56,927 nt of DNA from Hyphomicrobiales bacterium (GCA_027488155.1 JAIYCE010000048.1:1-56927), one strand, 5' to 3'; numbered from the stretch's first letter, positions 16,039 through 25,809 are shown. The notes: generated by a model from the letters alone, not told the origin. A program made the numbers and translations.

Positions 16039-17091
16039 TCAGATCCGCTGGCCGGACGCCTCATCGAAGAGATGGACGAGGCCAAGATCCGGCGCAATGC
16101 CGATCATTTCGCCGGGCTTCGAAGTCACGCGCTCGCGGAACACGCAGACGAGTTCCTGCCCGCCCACTTTCACGACGACCTGCGTTTCCGAACCGGTCGG
16201 CTCCACGACGACGACTTCTGCCTTCAAGCTGTCATTCGTCAGATGGATGTGCTCGGGGCGAATGCCATAAACGACGCGGCGCCCTTCGGAACCAGCCGGA
16301 GCCGAGGCAAGCGGCAGCGTGAGACCGGCGTCGGTTTTCACACTATTTCCGGTCACCGTGCCCTTGATGAAGTTCATCGCTGGCGAACCGATGAAGCCCG
16401 CAACGAACAGATTGTTCGGACGATCGTAGAGATCAAGCGGCGCGCCCATCTGTTCGACAATACCGTCATGCATGACGACGATTTTATCGGCCATCGTCAT
16501 CGCTTCGATCTGATCGTGCGTGACGTAAACGGTCGTCGTCTTCAGTCGCTGATGCAATTCCTTGATTTCGGTGCGCATCTGCACGCGCAGTTTCGCGTCA
16601 AGGTTCGACAAAGGCTCGTCGAACAGGAACACTTGCGGATCGCGCACGATGGCGCGGCCCATGGCAACGCGCTGACGCTGACCACCCGAGAGCTGACGCG
16701 GATAACGATCAAGCAACTTTTCGAGGCCGAGAATGCCCGCCGCTTTCTTCACACGCGAATCGATTTCCGATTGCGGTGCTTTGCGCAGCTTGAGCGAGAA
16801 GGACATGTTGTCTGCAACGGTCATGTGGGGATAGAGCGCATAGTTCTGGAACACCATCGCGATGTCGCGCTCTTTCGGCGGCATGTCGTTGACGACCCTT
16901 TCGCCAATCAGAATTTGGCCGGCCGTAATGTTTTCCAGCCCAGCGATCATGCGCAGCAAAGTCGATTTTCCGCAGCCGGATGGACCGACCAGAATGACGA
17001 ATTCACCGTCTTCGATTTCGATGTTCACCCCATGGATGACCGGGGTTGCGCCATAGGCTTTCCGCACGTCGCGGATCTCGACGGACGCCAT
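16039..17091 (-). CDS. ugpC: Carbohydrate ABC transporter ATP-binding protein (UgpC/MalK type)
   Basis: A 350-residue ATPase with Walker A GPSGCGKST, Q-loop FQNYALYPHMTV, signature LSGGQRQRVAMGRAI and Walker B FLFDEPLSNLDAKLR. A C-terminal TOBE-type regulatory domain spans about 235-350 (YGIRPEHIHL). Such subunits energise sugar or glycerol-3-phosphate importers and are often shared. GGGAGGAGA precedes the ATG at 17091. No permease or binding protein is adjacent, so it is an orphan ATPase, probably serving transporters elsewhere. The symbol reflects family resemblance only. Confidence 0.88.
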   Translation of the reverse strand: MASVEIRDVRKAYGATPVIHGVNIEIEDGEFVILVGPSGCGKSTLLRMIAGLENITAGQILIGERVVNDMPPKERDIAMVFQNYALYPHMTVADNMSFSLKLRKAPQSEIDSRVKKAAGILGLEKLLDRYPRQLSGGQRQRVAMGRAIVRDPQVFLFDEPLSNLDAKLRVQMRTEIKELHQRLKTTTVYVTHDQIEAMTMADKIVVMHDGIVEQMGAPLDLYDRPNNLFVAGFIGSPAMNFIKGTVTGNSVKTDAGLTLPLASAPAGSEGRRVVYGIRPEHIHLTNDSLKAEVVVVEPTGSETQVVVKVGGQELVCVFRERVTSKPGEMIGIAPDLGLVHLFDEASGQRI

Positions 17092-17322
17092 TCTCTCTCC
17101 TCCCAAAGCCGCTCGAACGGCCTATTCTTCGTTGGACCCCATCAGGGACTTGTTGGCCGAGCAAAAACACAGGCATGCGCCTATGGCCATTGCCCGGCTT
17201 CTTTCCATATGCATCATTGCATCCCAGCGGTGGAAATCAAGGACCCTCATGGTTTTGGCCGCTTAAACCGATTGAAAAGCTTTTATTGACCCATGCCCTT
17301 ACGGTATGGGCGGAGGAAACCG

Positions 17323-18291
17323 GTGAAATCCATCAAAATCCTAACGCCAGCATCCATGATGCCGCTGGTGGCAGACCAATTGGCAGAAACATTCACGCTG
17401 TTGAAGCTGCCCGCGCCTGGCCCAGACCGCGACAAGGCTCTCGCCGAATGGGCCCCCGACGTGCGCGGGATCGCTGTTGCTGGGCACCTGGCCTGCGATG
17501 CAGCCATGCTCGCCCGTTTCCCGAAGCTCGAGATCGTCGCGAATTTCGGCGTCGGCTATGATTCGATCGATGCTAAATGGGCCGGCCAGCACAACATCAT
17601 CGTCACCAACACGCCCGACGTGTTGACAGACGAAGTTGCCGATACCTGCCTCGGCCTGTTGCTGATGACGGTGCGCGAATTGCCACAATCCGAGCAATGG
17701 CTACGCGCGGGCCATTGGACCGGCAAAGGCCCCTACCCGCTGACGCACAACACCCTGCGCGGCAAGAAGATCGGCATTGTTGGCCTTGGCCGGATCGGCA
17801 AGGCGATTGCGAAGCGGCTCGAAGGTTTCGGCGTCGAGATTGCGTATCACAATCGCAGCCAGACGAAGGACGTTTCTTACACCTATCACGCAACGCTGGT
17901 CGGGCTTGCCCAAGCGGTCGACATCCTGATCTCCGTAGCACCCGGCGGACCGGATACGCTCCACCTCATCAACGCCGATGTGTTTAAGGCGCTCGGCCCG
18001 CAGGGCACCTTCATCAATATCGGCCGCGGTAGCGCGGTGGATGAAAACGCACTCATCAAAGCCTTACAGGACGGCACGATCTACGCCGCCGGTCTCGACG
18101 TGTTCGAGAACGAGCCGCATGTCCCGGCCGAATTCTTACCACTTGATCGCGTGGTGCTTCTGCCGCATGTCGGCTCGGCCTCGCATCACACCCGCAATCT
18201 GATGGGCCAACTCGTCGTCGACAATCTGCGCTCATGGTTCTCGGGCAAAGGCCCGATCACCCCGGTTGCAGAAACGCCTTTCAAAAAGTAA
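17323..18291 (+). CDS. D-isomer-specific 2-hydroxyacid dehydrogenase
   Basis: A 322-residue NAD(P)-dependent dehydrogenase of the glyoxylate/hydroxypyruvate reductase group. The nucleotide loop is GIVGLGRIGKAIAKRL. The catalytic segments are INIGRGSAVDE, the Glu-containing GLDVFENEPHVP, and LLPHVGSASHHTR with the active-site His. I prefer the GTG at 17323, which has GGAGGA about 6 bases upstream, over an ATG ten codons earlier. A bidirectional terminator follows. Confidence 0.88.
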   Translation: MKSIKILTPASMMPLVADQLAETFTLLKLPAPGPDRDKALAEWAPDVRGIAVAGHLACDAAMLARFPKLEIVANFGVGYDSIDAKWAGQHNIIVTNTPDVLTDEVADTCLGLLLMTVRELPQSEQWLRAGHWTGKGPYPLTHNTLRGKKIGIVGLGRIGKAIAKRLEGFGVEIAYHNRSQTKDVSYTYHATLVGLAQAVDILISVAPGGPDTLHLINADVFKALGPQGTFINIGRGSAVDENALIKALQDGTIYAAGLDVFENEPHVPAEFLPLDRVVLLPHVGSASHHTRNLMGQLVVDNLRSWFSGKGPITPVAETPFKK

Positions 18292-18311
18292 GGCCGCGCA
18301 CACCACCAACA

Positions 18312-18339
18312 AAAAGGGCCGCTGCGATGCGGCCCTTTT
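18312..18339. terminator. Bidirectional intrinsic terminator
   Basis: AAAAGGGCCGC (18312-18322) pairs perfectly with GCGGCCCTTTT (18329-18339) around a six-base loop. T-runs occur on both strands. It lies between convergent genes ending at 18291 and 18361 and can serve both. Confidence 0.88.
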
Positions 18340-18360
18340 CTTGTATCCGATCGCAGATAC

Positions 18361-19341
18361 TCAGGCGATCTTGCCGCCAAGCTCATCCTCGATGTGAACA
18401 CGGATGATATCGTCGAACGTTTTCTCCGCTTGAAAGCCGAGATCCTGCGCGCGTTTGGCATTGAAGTTACGCGGCCAACCTTCGACAATCTTCATGATCG
18501 TGGCGTCGGGCTCGCGCTTGATACGGGCCACCACCTTGTCACCCGCAACACGGCGCAACGCATCGATCTGTTCGGCGATGGTGCAGGCAAGGCCCGGCAA
18601 AGTCACCGTGCGGCGATTGCCAAGTTTGGCCGTATCCATCGTCGCGGCATGAATGAGAAAACCGACCGCCGCGCGCGGCGAAGCGTGCCAATGCATGACA
18701 TCTTCCGGCACCGGCAGAACTGCTTCATGGCCCGCAAGCGGCTCGCGAATGATGTTCGAGAAGAAGCCTGACGAGGCCTTGTTCGGCTTGCCCGGACGCA
18801 CGCAAATAGTCGGGAAGCGAAGCGCAACACCATCAAAAAAGCCGCGGCGCGAATAATCGTTCAGCAGCAATTCGCCGATGGCCTTCTGCGTGCCATAGGA
18901 TGTCAGCGGCGTGGTAAAGAATTCGTCGTAGATCGCATCGGGGAAAGGCGCCCCAAACACGGCGATTGATGATGTAAAGACGAGGCGCGGCTTGTAGCCA
19001 CCGCCGATCTGGCGCACGGCTTCGAACAGATAACGCGTGCCATCGAGATTGATGCGATAGCCCTTATCGAAATCCTGCTCGGCTTCACCCGACACAATCG
19101 CAGCCAGATGAAAAATCACATCTGGCTTCGACACGACGAGCTTTTCGGCTTCCCCCGGTTGCGAGAAATCCGATGCGAGGCATTCCGTCTTGAACGGTGC
19201 ATGGGCAGGTGCTTCCGGCATGATCACGTCATGCAGGATGGCATGATCAATCTTTTTTCCGCCAAGTGTACCTTCTTTGGCGAGCTTTTCGATAAGCTTG
19301 CGGCCGACCATGCCGGCCGCCCCGATGATGAGAATGTTCAC
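18361..19341 (-). CDS. denD: NAD-dependent epimerase/dehydratase, D-erythronate dehydrogenase-like
   Basis: A 326-residue extended SDR. It has NILIIGAAGMVGRKL at the N-terminus, FHLAAIVSGEAEQDFD, a catalytic Ser-Tyr-Lys set (VFTSSIAVFGAP; TSYGTQKAIGELL) and RFPTICVRPGKPN, a segment typical of the DenD group that oxidises D-erythronate to 2-oxo-tetronate. The other den enzymes (OtnK kinase, OtnC, OtnI) are not in the window, so the exact substrate is inferred. I chose the GTG at 19341 because GGGAGA lies 7 bases upstream. It is followed tightly from the upstream SDR gene (23 bp). Confidence 0.75.
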   Translation of the reverse strand: MNILIIGAAGMVGRKLIEKLAKEGTLGGKKIDHAILHDVIMPEAPAHAPFKTECLASDFSQPGEAEKLVVSKPDVIFHLAAIVSGEAEQDFDKGYRINLDGTRYLFEAVRQIGGGYKPRLVFTSSIAVFGAPFPDAIYDEFFTTPLTSYGTQKAIGELLLNDYSRRGFFDGVALRFPTICVRPGKPNKASSGFFSNIIREPLAGHEAVLPVPEDVMHWHASPRAAVGFLIHAATMDTAKLGNRRTVTLPGLACTIAEQIDALRRVAGDKVVARIKREPDATIMKIVEGWPRNFNAKRAQDLGFQAEKTFDDIIRVHIEDELGGKIA

Positions 19342-19364
19342 GGTGCTATCTCCCAACCGTTTGA

Positions 19365-20111
19365 TTACAACGCGAAACCACCATCGACCATGAAGATGTG
19401 GCCGGTCGTATAGCTCGCTTCGTCGGAGGCGAGATAGACGGCCAACGCGGCCACTTCCTCAGGCGTACCAAGGCGCCCCATAGGCTGACGATCAATGAAT
19501 GCCTGACGCGCAGCCTGCTCGGTAATGCCCTGATTTTTGGCCAATTCCTTGATACGCTCATCAAGCGAAGGCGATTGGACCGTGCCGGGGCAGATGGCGT
19601 TGGCGCGAATCCCCTTCTTGATGAAATCCGCCGCCACCGCCTTCGTGAGACCGATCACAGCCGCCTTCGTCGCGCCATAGACATAACGGTTCGGAATGCC
19701 GCGCACCGAGCCTGCACCAGATGCAATGTTCACGATCGTCCCATGACCCTTAGCCAGCATGCCGGGCAGGAACGCTTTGGTCATGCGGTGCATCGACTTC
19801 ACATTGAGGTCGAAGGAGAATTCCCACGCCTTGTCGTCACAATCGAGAATTGTGCCGTGATGCACGAAGCCTGCGGCATTTACGAGAATGTCGATGGGAC
19901 CGACTTTCTCGACGAAATTCGCAACCTGCTTCTCGGACAGAACATCGAGCTTGCGCTTCTTCGCTTTAGCGATGCCTTCGAGTTTGGACACGTCGAGATC
20001 GGTCGCATAGACCGTCGCGCCTTCGGCCACGAAAGCTTCTGCAATCGCACGCCCGATTCCCTGCCCTGCCGCTGTCACGACAGCGACTTTTCCTTGCAAT
20101 CTCTTGGCCAT
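19365..20111 (-). CDS. SDR-family dehydrogenase (sugar-acid/3-hydroxybutyrate type)
   Basis: A 248-residue classical short-chain dehydrogenase. The cofactor loop is TAAGQGIGRA, followed by the NAAG motif (LVNAAGFV), and YVYGATK holds the catalytic Tyr and Lys. CPGTVQSPSLDERI resembles the BDH2/2-keto-3-deoxy-L-fuconate dehydrogenase group. An acidic residue after strand 2 (YATDLD) predicts NAD preference. It sits in a minus-strand row with the IlvD/Edd dehydratase, GNAT and DenD-like genes, which favours a sugar-acid substrate. Confidence 0.83.
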   Translation of the reverse strand: MAKRLQGKVAVVTAAGQGIGRAIAEAFVAEGATVYATDLDVSKLEGIAKAKKRKLDVLSEKQVANFVEKVGPIDILVNAAGFVHHGTILDCDDKAWEFSFDLNVKSMHRMTKAFLPGMLAKGHGTIVNIASGAGSVRGIPNRYVYGATKAAVIGLTKAVAADFIKKGIRANAICPGTVQSPSLDERIKELAKNQGITEQAARQAFIDRQPMGRLGTPEEVAALAVYLASDEASYTTGHIFMVDGGFAL

Positions 20112-20131
20112 TGGATCCTCTCTACTGTGGT

Positions 20132-20845
20132 TTAGCCGCGCAAGGAGGCGAGGCTTTTTTTCTGCTGCCCATCGGGCGTGAAATTATCGGGCGCAAGCCA
20201 AGCTTCGAAACCAGCCTTGATGCGCGGCCATTCGCCATCGACGATGGAATACCAAGTCGTATCGCGATTGCGCCCCTTGATGATCATGTGCTGCCGGAAC
20301 AGGCCCTCATAAGTAAACCCATACCGGTCAGCTGCCTTGCGCGAGGGCGCGTTCAGCGCATTGCATTTCCACTCGTACCGGCGAAAGCCCAACGTGTCGA
20401 AGGCATATCGCATGAGTAGATATTGCACTTCTGTGGCAAGCGGCGTTTTCTGCATCGCGCTGCCATAAACGATATTGCCGACTTCAATCACGCGGTTGGG
20501 CACATCGATCCGCATCAGCGTCGAATATCCTTTCGCTTTGCCATCCGACTTGTCAACAATGGCGAAGAAAAGCGGATCCTCTGATTTCGCTTTGGCTTCA
20601 AGCGAAACGCGGAAGCTCTCGAAATCCGAAAACGGTCCATCACCAATATAGGCCCAAATCGCTTCGCGCTCCGGACCGTGCGTCGCGTCGTAAAGTTCAC
20701 GTCCGTGCCGCATCGGATCGAGCGGCTCAAGACGCGCAAAGCGTCCCTCGAGCGTGATGCGCGAGGGACGTTGGGCTTGAACCGGATCGAGAATGATTCC
20801 GACCGGTAGGCCGGAATCGGGATGTATCGCGGAGGTGAGCGGCAT
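20132..20845 (-). CDS. GNAT-family N-acetyltransferase (RimJ/RimL-like)
   Basis: A 237-residue acetyltransferase with the N-terminal GRFARLEPLDPMRHGRELYDA and the C-terminal YEWKCNALNAPSRKAADRYGF, typical of RimJ/RimL-like proteins. The ATG at 20845 overlaps the stop of the upstream dehydratase gene (TGATG), so its translation is coupled to that gene. The acceptor substrate is unknown. The linkage to a dehydratase is unexplained and may be simple co-transcription. Confidence 0.85.
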   Translation of the reverse strand: MPLTSAIHPDSGLPVGIILDPVQAQRPSRITLEGRFARLEPLDPMRHGRELYDATHGPEREAIWAYIGDGPFSDFESFRVSLEAKAKSEDPLFFAIVDKSDGKAKGYSTLMRIDVPNRVIEVGNIVYGSAMQKTPLATEVQYLLMRYAFDTLGFRRYEWKCNALNAPSRKAADRYGFTYEGLFRQHMIIKGRNRDTTWYSIVDGEWPRIKAGFEAWLAPDNFTPDGQQKKSLASLRG

Positions 20846-22719
20846 CAGTGATTGTCGCGCGGAACGCCCTTGGTCTGAGCGACGCGCTGATACTTCACCG
20901 CCGGTTTCAGAACCATGCCGCTGCCCAGCTGATCGACCATGCTGCGCTGGATTTCCTGCCACGGCGTTTGGCTAGCCGGATATTTATAGCCGCCTGCCTT
21001 CTCGAGGGCGGCCATGCGCTTGGCATATTCATCCTTCGAAATGAGGATGTCTGCTGTGCCTTTCTTGAGGTCGATGCGCACGCGGTCGCCCGTTTTCAGA
21101 ATAGCAAGCCCGCCACCGGCTGCCGCCTCAGGCGACGCGTTGAGAATGGAGGGCGATCCGGACGTGCCCGATTGGCGACCGTCGCCGATGCAAGGCAAAG
21201 CGAGAATGCCTTTTTTGATCAGCGCGGCCGGGGGCTGCATGTTGACGACTTCTGCAGCGCCCGGATAGCCGATAGGGCCCGTGCCACGCATGAACAGCAT
21301 CGTGTTTTCATCGATCTTCAACTTCGGATCGTCGATGCGCGCGTGATAATCTTCCGGCCCATCGAACACCACCGCACGCCCCTCGAACGCTTCCGGATCT
21401 TTCGGGTTCGAGAGATAGCGGTTGCGGAAATCATCCGAGATAACACTCGTCTTCATCACCGCATTGTCGAACAGGTTACCCTTCAGCACGAGGAAGCCAG
21501 CATCCTTCTTCATCGGCTTGTCGATGGGCAAAATGACTTTCGGATCGATCGATTTCGAGGTCTTGCAGTTCTGACCGATGGATTTGCCGTTTACCGTCAG
21601 AGCATTCTCATGAATGAGCTTCTTCTTCATGAGTTCATGGACAACAGCGGGTACACCACCCGCATGGTGATAATCCTCACCAAGATATTCGCCTGCTGGC
21701 TGCAGATTGACGATCAACGGCACTTTGTGCCCAACCTTCTGCCAATCTTCCACCACGAGCGGCACGCCGATATGGCGTGCAATCGCGTTAATATGGATCG
21801 GTGCATTAGTCGATCCGCCGATCGCCGAATTGACGACGATGCAGTTTTCAAAAGCTTCGCGCGTCAGAATGTCCGACGGCTTCAGATCTTCCCACACCAT
21901 CTCGACGATACGCTTGCCAGTTTCATACGCGATCTGGCCGCGCTCGCGATAAGGGGCTGGAATGGCCGCACAACCGGGCAAAGACATGCCGAGCGCTTCG
22001 GCGAGCGAATTCATCGTCGAGGCGGTGCCCATCGTGTTGCAATGGCCGACCGATGGTGCCGACGACGCAACGATGTCGATGAACTCGTCATAATCGATGT
22101 CGCCGGCTGCCAGCTTCTCGCGGCTCTTCCACACGATCGTCCCCGAGCCGGTGCGCTCGCCATGCCAATAGCCATTGAGCATCGGCCCGCCCGAAAGCAC
22201 GATCGACGGGATGTTGACAGTTGCCGCCGCCATGATCACGGCCGGTGTCGTCTTATCGCAACCGGTCGTCAGCACCACGCCGTCGAGCGGATAGCCATAG
22301 AGAATTTCTACGAGACCGAGATAAGCGAGATTGCGGTCGAGCGAGGCCGTGGGGCGCTTGCCTGTTTCCTGAATAGGATGGACTGGGAATTCAAAGCAGA
22401 CGCCGCCCGCGGCCGTAATGCCTTCGCGCACGCGCTTGGCGAGTTCGAGATGGTGACGATTGCAAGGCGAGAGGTCCGAGCCTGTCTGCGCAATCCCGAT
22501 GATCGGCTTGCCCGACATTAACTCTTCGCGCGTCAGACCGAAATTGAGATAGCGCTCAAGATAAAGTGCCGTCATGCCGGGATTTTCGGGATTGTCGAAC
22601 CAAAGCTTGGAGCGCAGCTGCGCCGGCGTGATCCGCTTGCGTTTAGCCGGAGCCGCCTTAGCCGAAACGCCATTGGCCTTCCGCCCGGCCGAAGCCGGCT
22701 TTTTCCCATTACCCGCCAT
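20845..22719 (-). CDS. IlvD/Edd-family dehydratase (sugar-acid dehydratase)
   Basis: A 624-residue iron-sulfur dehydratase. The cluster and active-site motifs are [42 protein letters not shown] and [14 protein letters not shown]. Residues 1-38 form a Lys/Ala-rich extension absent from typical IlvD. The family includes dihydroxyacid, 6-phosphogluconate, L-arabonate and D-xylonate dehydratases. The neighbouring SDR, DenD-like and KDPG-aldolase genes favour a sugar-acid role, not valine synthesis. GGGAGA lies 7 bases before the ATG at 22719; the frame is open further upstream. Confidence 0.87.
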   Translation of the reverse strand: MAGNGKKPASAGRKANGVSAKAAPAKRKRITPAQLRSKLWFDNPENPGMTALYLERYLNFGLTREELMSGKPIIGIAQTGSDLSPCNRHHLELAKRVREGITAAGGVCFEFPVHPIQETGKRPTASLDRNLAYLGLVEILYGYPLDGVVLTTGCDKTTPAVIMAAATVNIPSIVLSGGPMLNGYWHGERTGSGTIVWKSREKLAAGDIDYDEFIDIVASSAPSVGHCNTMGTASTMNSLAEALGMSLPGCAAIPAPYRERGQIAYETGKRIVEMVWEDLKPSDILTREAFENCIVVNSAIGGSTNAPIHINAIARHIGVPLVVEDWQKVGHKVPLIVNLQPAGEYLGEDYHHAGGVPAVVHELMKKKLIHENALTVNGKSIGQNCKTSKSIDPKVILPIDKPMKKDAGFLVLKGNLFDNAVMKTSVISDDFRNRYLSNPKDPEAFEGRAVVFDGPEDYHARIDDPKLKIDENTMLFMRGTGPIGYPGAAEVVNMQPPAALIKKGILALPCIGDGRQSGTSGSPSILNASPEAAAGGGLAILKTGDRVRIDLKKGTADILISKDEYAKRMAALEKAGGYKYPASQTPWQEIQRSMVDQLGSGMVLKPAVKYQRVAQTKGVPRDNH

Positions 22720-22745
22720 GTCATTCTCCCTCGACGTTTTGTGCA

Positions 22746-22761
22746 GTTCAGTAACCTGAAC
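22746..22761. promoter_or_regulatory. Inverted repeat upstream of the dehydratase gene
   Basis: GTTCAG-TAAC-CTGAAC is a perfect 6-bp inverted repeat with a 4-base spacer, 27 bp upstream of the dehydratase ATG in the divergent gap with the aminotransferase gene. Size and place suit a dimeric repressor operator. No regulator gene is adjacent. Confidence 0.4.
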
Positions 22762-22983
22762 CGATTTGATTGAGTGGAGCATTGCCGCAAAGCGCGGCCA
22801 AATCAATAAGGCCAAACCAAAAAGGGCTACCTGCAAGGGAGCCGCGCGCGGCAGGCATAGGGGCCGATCGAGCCCGGACCGACCACGCTCTTGCCGTCCC
22901 GGCTGCTTTGCTGTTCAAACGCAATTCGAGATTAATGGAACACGAGGCGTCCCGACTGAGGGGCGCCCACCGGGGAGCCGCCG

Positions 22984-24171
22984 ATGACGTTGCATCTTGT
23001 TCAGTCTTTCAACCGCATCGGTGAGGAAAACGCCTTCGCCGTGCTTGCGCGTGCCACAGAATTGCAGCGTCAGGGCAAGGACATCATCAATCTGGGCATC
23101 GGACAGCCCGATTTCCGGACCCCTGAGCACATTGTGGAAGCCGCCATCAAGGCGCTGCGCGACGGCCATCATGGCTATACGCCCGCCACTGGCATCCTTC
23201 CCTTGCGGGAGGCTGTTGCTGCCGATCTGCACAAGCGCTTCAACGTCAATGTCGACCCTGAACTCGTGATGATCATGCCGGGCGGCAAGGTCACCATGTT
23301 CATGGCGATTTTGATGTTCGGCGAGCCGGGCGTCGAAATCATGTATCCCGATCCGGGATTCCCCATTTACCGTTCCATGATCGAGTTCACTGGCGCAACG
23401 CCAGTGCCGGTACCGATCCGCGAAGCAAATGGCTTTGCTTTTTCAGCGGATGAAACGCTGGCGCTCATCACGCCGAAAACTCGCCTTCTCATTGTGAATT
23501 CGCCCGCCAATCCAACGGGCGGCGTCACGCCAAAAGCCGAGATCGACAAGCTCGTCGCAGGCCTCGCGAAATTCCCCGATGTGGCCATCATGTCGGACGA
23601 AATCTATGCGCAGATGACCTATGACGGCCTCGCCCATCAAACATTGCTTGCCTATCCAGACATTCGCGACCGGTTGATCCTGCTCGATGGTTGGTCGAAG
23701 ACCTACGCCATGACCGGCTGGCGTATGGGCTACTCGGTGTGGCCGAAAATGCTGTACGACGCCGCACGCAAACTGGCCGTCAACTCATTCTCCTGCGTTA
23801 ACGCATCGGCGCAATATGCCGGGCTGGCGGCACTCACCGGTCCGCAGGATGAGGTGCACACAATGGTCGCGGAATTCGACGCGCGCCGGAAGATTGTTGT
23901 CGAAGGCCTGAATGCGCTGCCGAATGTGAGCTGCGCCGTACCGAAAGGAGCGTTCTATGCCTTTCCGAATGTCAGTAAGACAGGCTGGAAAGCTAAGAAA
24001 CTTGCCGCCGCACTTTTGGAAGAAACCGGCGTCGCAACAATCGGAGGCCCCGATTTCGGCGTCTATGGCGAAGGCTATATCCGCCTCTCTTATGCCAATT
24101 CGGCTGAAAACATCCGCCGCGCTTTGAAGCGCATGGACGAATTCCTGACGACGGTGAAGCCGCAACAATGA
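22984..24171 (+). CDS. Class I/II pyridoxal-phosphate aminotransferase
   Basis: A 395-residue fold-type I aminotransferase. The Schiff-base lysine lies in DGWSKTYAMTGWRMGY, with NSPANPTGG (Asn contacting the cofactor) and MSDEIYAQM (Asp) upstream, and an Arg in the C-terminal YIRLSYANS. Closest in style to AspC-like enzymes of alphaproteobacteria; the amino-acid substrate is not evident. The 5' end is clear because VQSFNRIGEENAFAVLARA begins the conserved N-terminal domain. Its stop overlaps the next start (ATGA). Confidence 0.9.
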   Translation: MTLHLVQSFNRIGEENAFAVLARATELQRQGKDIINLGIGQPDFRTPEHIVEAAIKALRDGHHGYTPATGILPLREAVAADLHKRFNVNVDPELVMIMPGGKVTMFMAILMFGEPGVEIMYPDPGFPIYRSMIEFTGATPVPVPIREANGFAFSADETLALITPKTRLLIVNSPANPTGGVTPKAEIDKLVAGLAKFPDVAIMSDEIYAQMTYDGLAHQTLLAYPDIRDRLILLDGWSKTYAMTGWRMGYSVWPKMLYDAARKLAVNSFSCVNASAQYAGLAALTGPQDEVHTMVAEFDARRKIVVEGLNALPNVSCAVPKGAFYAFPNVSKTGWKAKKLAAALLEETGVATIGGPDFGVYGEGYIRLSYANSAENIRRALKRMDEFLTTVKPQQ

Positions 24172-25091
24172 AACGCTTCGCCGCTGCCGCCGCTCTCGTT
24201 ATCATTGCCAACGGTCCGGCATTGGCCGAACCGTTGGCGGTGAAGCTCAGCAACAAATCGCATCCGACGCTATGCGCCGAAGACGATAATGTTCAGATCG
24301 ACGTCCGTGGTGCAGCGAAACGGTTCACTTTGGAAGCGAGGCAACCTGCCGCCATCGGCACCATTGTCGTTGATTCAACCGCGCCCGACTTCACCGATTG
24401 CATCACCAAGGATGAACCACCGCAACCGGGCAGCGAGCGCCTGCGGGTTACCCTACATGAGGATGAGCAATCGATCCTCGTCGGCTATCGCGTCACCGGT
24501 TTTTGGCGTCGCGCTGAAGTGCCGCTCAAAGTGCGCGACACGGTCACACATCAATTACAACTCGTACAACTCTTCATCAAAACCCCAAAAGGTCCTTACG
24601 AATATCTCGTGCTCTACCCCCTTGACGGCTATTGGCGCGCCCGCCCCTTACCGCCTGCACGGCTTGATCAGGTTGCTTATGGGACATCCTTCCTCGTCGG
24701 CCCCATTGAGCAGACGGAACGGCCTTTCGTGCCGCTGAAGGAGATCGCTTACGATCCGCAGTTGCGCCGCTTCACGTTGCAATTCGAGAAAGGCGGCAGC
24801 GCCACGCTGACCGTTGCGACACCGACTGAGCAGGCCGCGAAAATCGATGTGTCACTCGCGAGCGCTGTGCAGGGCAAGCCCTTCCTCACCTTCCGTTCGA
24901 TGTATGTGACGGAGAGCAACGCTGATTCCGCTCGCGTGGAATGGAAATCTCCCGGCGCAAAAGGCTGGCGCGAAGCACCCGTGATGCGATTCAAGAGCGG
25001 CGAGGCCACGAGCTTCCGTCTCGGGCGCGTCGTGCCCTCGCGCCACAATACGAGCGCGCCTGATATGTTTGCTGGCCCGTTCTTGAAATGA
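24168..25091 (+). CDS. Exported protein of unknown function
   Basis: A 307-residue protein with a clear signal peptide (MKRFAAAAALVIIANGPALA). The mature part looks beta-rich, with two cysteines (about 36 and 78) that could pair. No family is recognised. It is coupled to the aminotransferase gene by ATGA and ends flush against the convergent KDPG aldolase gene. Confidence 0.75.
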   Translation: MKRFAAAAALVIIANGPALAEPLAVKLSNKSHPTLCAEDDNVQIDVRGAAKRFTLEARQPAAIGTIVVDSTAPDFTDCITKDEPPQPGSERLRVTLHEDEQSILVGYRVTGFWRRAEVPLKVRDTVTHQLQLVQLFIKTPKGPYEYLVLYPLDGYWRARPLPPARLDQVAYGTSFLVGPIEQTERPFVPLKEIAYDPQLRRFTLQFEKGGSATLTVATPTEQAAKIDVSLASAVQGKPFLTFRSMYVTESNADSARVEWKSPGAKGWREAPVMRFKSGEATSFRLGRVVPSRHNTSAPDMFAGPFLK

Positions 25092-25739
25092 TTAGCGGCC
25101 TGCCGCCGCGCAGGCTTCACGTGCAAGTTTCGTGATCGTGGCGAAATCATCTGCCTTCAACGCGGCATTCGGCACGACCCATGAGCCGCCAACGCACAGC
25201 ACATTTGGCAGGGCGAGATAATCCTTCGCCTTCGCTGCATCGATGCCGCCTGTTGGACAAAAACGCAGATCGGGCAGCGGTCCGTAAACCGACTTCAGGA
25301 AGGCAACGCCACCTGATGCTTCCGCTGGAAAAAATTTGAGCATCTTGTAACCGGCTTCTTGTGCGACCATCGCCTCGCTCGCCGTAGCGATCCCGGGTAG
25401 AAGACTCATACCCGCGACATCGGCGGCCTCAAGAAGCGCCGGCGTTGCACCCGGACTCACAGCGAAGATTGCGCCCGCGCGCTGTGCATCGCGTAATTGT
25501 TCTCGATTGAGAACGGTACCAGCCCCCACCAATGCGCCTGGCACGTCGCGTGCGACGGCCTCGATCGCAGCTAAGGCAGGCTTTGTTCGCAAAGTTATTT
25601 CAATGGCAGGTAGCCCGCCCTCAACAAGCGCGCGCGCTAAAGGCACCGCTTGCGCAGCATCCTCGATCGTGAGCACCGGAATGACGGGCCCTGCCCGCAT
25701 CACGCGTTCCAATTGGGCATCCCGCTCGCGCATCGTCAT
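25092..25739 (-). CDS. eda: KDPG/KHG aldolase
   Basis: A 215-residue class I aldolase that splits 2-keto-3-deoxy-6-phosphogluconate (or 4-hydroxy-2-oxoglutarate) to pyruvate plus an aldehyde. The conserved Glu is in AIEITLRT, the Schiff-base Lys in YKMLKFFPAEASGG, and FCPTGGID completes the phosphate-binding region. GGGGAG precedes the ATG at 25739; the frame is open further upstream into the RND gene, but that part is not family-like. It follows the RND gene on the same strand but is more likely metabolic than part of the efflux operon. Confidence 0.9.
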   Translation of the reverse strand: MTMRERDAQLERVMRAGPVIPVLTIEDAAQAVPLARALVEGGLPAIEITLRTKPALAAIEAVARDVPGALVGAGTVLNREQLRDAQRAGAIFAVSPGATPALLEAADVAGMSLLPGIATASEAMVAQEAGYKMLKFFPAEASGGVAFLKSVYGPLPDLRFCPTGGIDAAKAKDYLALPNVLCVGGSWVVPNAALKADDFATITKLAREACAAAGR

Positions 25740-25809
25740 CTCATTTACTCCCCGCTGCGAAGCGGGAGGGAATAGAAAGCGGACGGCGAAGTCAATCGCC
25801 GCCCTGACT

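Noticed and set aside
16072..17289. 405-codon open frame opposite the UgpC-type ATPase gene
   Set aside because: Antisense to an intact ATPase with all motifs; no recognisable domain.
20848..22521. 557-codon open frame opposite the IlvD/Edd gene
   Set aside because: It is antisense to a clearly conserved gene, has low-complexity Arg/His-rich content and no start signal. GC-rich third positions produce such shadows.
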